A stretch of 64,000 nucleotides of DNA. It comes from Erigeron canadensis (lineage: Eukaryota; Streptophyta; Magnoliopsida; Asterales; Asteraceae). The position numbers and the translations under genes are program-made. Numbering within the stretch: position 1 is the stretch's first letter; every line of letters starts with the position of its first letter. Where the stretch lies: positions 39,254,275 through 39,318,274 of the forward strand of contig NC_057764.1 of NCBI RefSeq assembly GCF_010389155.1. The letters are read 5' to 3'. Below the pieces are notes generated by a model. It did not search any database. It had not been told where the DNA came from and was given only the letters and a program-made list of their open reading frames with translations. This document shows, piece after piece, positions 60,392 through 64,000 of this stretch.

Positions 60392-61297
60392 CTTCTCCTG
60401 GTGGACGTACTGAGAGTAAGACTTACGACCATGGGTCCCCGCAAGAACTTGCTTGCCCCTGTTCGTGCTGTTTGTCGCCGACTTCTTGACCCGGTCCTCC
60501 CTCTGGTAATACCCTAACAAAGCTCTCCAGTCCTCCTGTGACATACCCTCTGGGGGAACAGCTTGTTCCAACTGGGGAACTGCATCCAGGCCCCCCTTTT
60601 TAGAAAAGTGGGCTCTCTTGAACTGGCTCTTTCGGAGCCGATACTGATCTGAGCAGTCCCTATCAACACACAGCCTGAACCCCCGCCTGATAGGATCCTC
60701 GGGGTTAGGAATCTGAATAAAGTGGTCCAATTTGAACCGAGTCTGCAATTTATAAAAGTAAAAGTTAGCGAAATTAAAAATTGATACAAACATCAAATAA
60801 GAAGTTAAAAATTAATAATATTTTACGTTCAGAGTCGGGATGATAAACTCCTTTCTTTCAGCAGGCACATGGTCCCAGGAGTCGTATGTCTGAGGGATGT
60901 GGCGGACCAATGTGCCAATGAGGCTCTTATACATAGAATAGTTTGGGTCAATCGCCTGCCACGTTTTTAAGTTGCTGGTGTCAATGTCGATCGACAGACG
61001 ACCTTTTTTCGCGAACTCGGCCTCCAGATTTTAATTCTGACAGGGCCCCCTCCCCTTTCCCTTTCGTGGGGCTAGCAAAAATTAAAAAGACAAGTTAGTA
61101 AAAAAATATTAAATTAAATTATGAATTATAAAGAACCAAATTCTAAAAAGACAAGTTAGTAAAAAAATATTAAATTAAAATATGAATTATAAAAAACCAA
61201 ATTCCTTACCGCCGCTGCCTTTGCAGCCCCATGTAATCTTCCACCATGGTCTACGTGGGTCTTCATTGTCACCATCACCGCGATGGTAAGTCGCCAT
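60392..61297 (-). pseudogene. CACTA (En/Spm) transposon gene fragment, Transposase_24-like
   Basis: Three minus-strand exons join in one frame: 61210-61297, 60827-61071 and 60392-60742. The start ATG at 61297 gives MATYHRGDGDNEDPRRPWWK, then RKGKGRGP. Next come DPNYSMYKSLIGTLVRHIP, DSWDHVPAERKEFIIPTLN, RLRKSQFKRAHFSKKGG and finally ATNSTNRGKQVLAGTHGRKS with YSQYVHQE. This ordered pattern is that of the Transposase_24 proteins carried by plant CACTA elements. One in-frame TAA at 61031-61033 breaks exon 2 while the frame continues unchanged on both sides. A donor follows exon 3 (GAG AAG|GTTAGT), but no further exon is seen, so the 3' part is lost. Confidence 0.65.
61084..61205. repeat. 61-bp tandem duplication in the CACTA gene intron
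   Basis: The unit AAAAAGACAAGTTAGTAAAA ... AACCAAATTC occurs at 61084 and 61145 with three or four differences. It fills most of the first intron of the CACTA-type pseudogene. Confidence 0.9.
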
Positions 61298-63502
61298 TTA
61301 TACTGCAAAATATAAATCATATTATACGTTTTTTGCAAAATACAAATCATATAACAAAATTATCACAAATTTTATTACTTATATATATATATATCTTTTT
61401 TACTTTATAATAATTTTTAGAACTCCGTTTATACAATATAAATTTACTTTTATACTTTTAATTTTAACTTTATAGTAGTTTTTAATACGTCTTAAGTAGT
61501 TTATTTAATCAAAATTTTTAATTCAAATTTTTACATAATTTTGGATATTTAGTTCAATACATATATTTTTAACATAATCTTGACTATTTATAATTTTGTG
61601 CCTCAATACTAAAAATGCTAGTCGAGATACGGAGCGCGATAAAAAATAGTGATTATGTATGGCATTTATTATATGAAAGTCATCAAGTGATCCTTCGGAA
61701 AAAAGAAAAAGTGTGAAATATAAAAGTTAACGGACTCGATTACACCATTGTCACATCATCTTGGTGTAAGGTCATACCGAATTACAAATTTGGTGAACAT
61801 CTCAAGTAACACATGTATGATTGATTAATGTTCTAATAAAGTTTTAACATAAAGTTATTTGTTCGATCCCTTTCTTATGTTGTTGAGGCACAAAATTATA
61901 AAAGTGAGTGTTAAATTACAACTAGTAATTTTCATACCCACGTTACGAGTCCCCGATTGTATTATCTCGATTGTATTATTGAAACGGTTGCATTATTTTA
62001 ATGTATTTACGTTGAAACTTTAACTACTTAATTAAAAATTATTATGTCATGAATATGTTTGTTTAAAAGTGTACGTGTAAAAAATTAAAAAGTAATCGAT
62101 AATAGAAAGTCGAATGATATGACAAAAACATCAACATAATAGTTGAGCATTCAAGTGAATGTGATGTAGAGACGGCGGCGACAACGGGTGATGGGGACAA
62201 CGGTGGTGGCGTCGACGGGGGAAAACAACAACAGGTGTGGTGACAGTAGTAGCGATGTGGTTATTAATATAAATTAATTGATGTAAAAAAAGATAGTATA
62301 ATTATTTAAAGGGTCATAGAAATGTAAGTTGTAAATAATTTATTAAGGTTATTACAACTATATTAGATAAAAATATTGAAAGAAATTAATAATAATGATA
62401 AGGTAGTTAAATAGGATTTTCTTTCAAAAAAAAAGGGCTGGTTTTTATTTAAATGTGTAAATATAGAAGTTTGGAATTTTATATGATCTTGCTACGAGTA
62501 TCGATAACATACATAAAAACCTATATTCTTAAATATTTTTAAAAAACATCAAATAAATTTTATGATAAAATAAACAATAATATTATTTTATGTCAATCTA
62601 ACGTGTGGATGGCAGTACGACACATCCACATTGTAGATGAATTTATCTTCATGAAAACCTCCATTTGTAAAAGTACACAATGATTGAAAAGGAATAAGAC
62701 ATTGCGATCATACGAGTGGACCTATGTTTGTAATAAAAGTTAGCCATCTTCTAAATGTACGAGGGTGAGGGTTTGAGTGTCTAACTTCGACGTTAGTGAA
62801 TAAATTTGAAGTTATGGTTCTCATTATTTCTTTTCAACTAAAATATCGAATATATACGAATAGAAAGCAATATTTTGTGTATAGAATAATTGTGTGACCT
62901 ATGAAAATACATACCCTCAGACTATTAAAAAATTTCAGACAATGACTCTTCAATAAGTAAGCAAACAAATCATTGAATACAAATAAATAGCAAACAAATC
63001 TTAAGTTTTAGTTAATATTCTTGTTTTTAGAGATTGAGAATTTGAGATCAAGAGTTCAATTTTTACCCTGTTTAACATTCAAAAGTCCTTTTCTATAATT
63101 AAAACCTTACTAAACATTATCTTAGATATTGTTTTTAATTACAAATATTAATAATAAAAATACATATCAAAAAAGTGTTTGCAAAACTTAATTTCATTAG
63201 AAATGCTATTGGAAGGTGTCATGCTAAGGCTTATTAATCGATTTAGATTATCACTTCAGACATGAGAAAGTTTGTCATGGGAAGCACAATTGTTTTTGCT
63301 ATGAGATTTAATAATCTGAAGACTTTTAACCAATGGTTGCATTTGAAGGTTTAGCTCGAAGTGGTTGGTGAAATCATTTACCATATGCGACTCGATTACA
63401 AGAATTATTATTATGTTTTGTATTTTCCTCAAAGTCATATGTTTGAATGTGCAAGAAAGAAAAGCATGCAGTGTTGGAATTATGACTAACAATACACGAA
63501 TA
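61298..63502. other. intergenic, no gene seen
   Basis: AT-rich, with a GGCGGCGACAACGGTGGTGG-type low-complexity block at 62,170-62,260 and no supported frame on either strand. Confidence 0.5.
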
Positions 63503-64000
63503 TGTAACACCCGTCATTTTGACCGGTCAACTCTAGTGAACTCGTAAAACGGAAATTTGGCAAATTTGGCAAATTGAAGTAAATGAAGTTTTGTATTGAA
63601 AAACTAGGCATCTGAATAGTCATTAGGAGCATAATTTAAAAATATGTGATATTGTGTCAACAAAATATTTGAACAATACTCGAGTTAAAAGTTTTAACTA
63701 AATGAATAGTTCACTATTCTATGATCACAACAAGTGCCATTTTTATCCATTATAATCATACATTTTAGGCGTTTATCAGAGAACCTGCATAAACACATCA
63801 TTCATTAAGTTTCAATAGTTCCGAAATAGTAACTCATTTTAAGTATATAAATGAAGCCTTTCATTAGGGGTTTTTATCACAAAATGGACGCTCATCAATG
63901 ATCTCGTTGGTTGAAGATGAAGTAGACATTTTTTTTTAGATTGTATGTGAAAGTGTGTGTGTGTGTGTTTTTTTTTTTTTTGAATACGTTGTTGTGATGT
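63503..64000 (+). mobile_element. possible LTR retrotransposon LTR, may run off the window edge
   Basis: TGTAACACCC at 63503 is a common start of plant Ty3/gypsy LTRs. About 340 bases later a TATA-like AGTATATAAATGAAGC (63,842-63,857) is followed by TTTCATTAGGGG, as in a U3-R border. The 3' end of the LTR, primer-binding site and internal region lie outside or are not visible, so a solo LTR or chance match remains possible. Confidence 0.4.
63953..63968. repeat. (GT)n microsatellite
   Basis: Eight GT units followed by a poly-T run near the window end. Confidence 0.85.

Noticed and set aside
1..64000. CRISPR arrays, bacterial operons or prophage
   Set aside because: No regularly spaced repeats with unique spacers. 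Introns and gene families are those of a plant nucleus.

Overview
The window is nuclear DNA of a flowering plant, most likely a core eudicot and probably an asterid. The evidence is GT-AG introns in AT-rich sequence, plant-specific gene families (family-A sucrose-phosphate synthase, heptahelical HHP protein, plant BSD protein, plant-type GT47 exostosins) and many plant transposon remnants. The repeat types recall Asteraceae, but I cannot prove the family from sequence alone.

Layout. 1-7 kb: gene-poor, with two Mutator-like MITEs (one near the left edge), a LINE tail and a hAT-like element. 7.6-16.9 kb (+): a SPOC-domain protein gene with two introns over 3 kb. 17-19.7 kb: intergenic DNA with a long-TIR foldback element. 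19.7-23.2 kb (-): a BSD-domain protein. 23.6-24.8 kb: a MITE and a LINE 3' end. 24.8-38.8 kb (-): four tandem, apparently intact GT47/exostosin-type glycosyltransferase genes with the same exon plan. 42.9-46.0 kb (-): a heptahelical PAQR/AdipoR-type membrane protein (HHP4-like). 48.8-56.1 kb (-): a complete 13-exon sucrose-phosphate synthase. 56.1-64 kb: a transposon-rich tail with a FAR1/MULE-type transposase fragment, a convergent CACTA-type (Transposase_24-like) pseudogene, strong hairpins, a MITE, and a probable LTR start that may run off the right edge.

The genes are ordinary unlinked plant genes, not an operon. The only functional cluster is the GT47 array, whose members are predicted type II Golgi glycosyltransferases for wall or glycan synthesis that arose by local duplication. 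SPS controls sucrose synthesis in the cytosol, HHP4 is a membrane receptor-like protein, and SPOC and BSD proteins are nuclear or general adaptor proteins. All exon borders were placed by hand from splice sites, reading phase and family resemblance. UTR ends are not resolved. No tRNA, rRNA or CRISPR was found.
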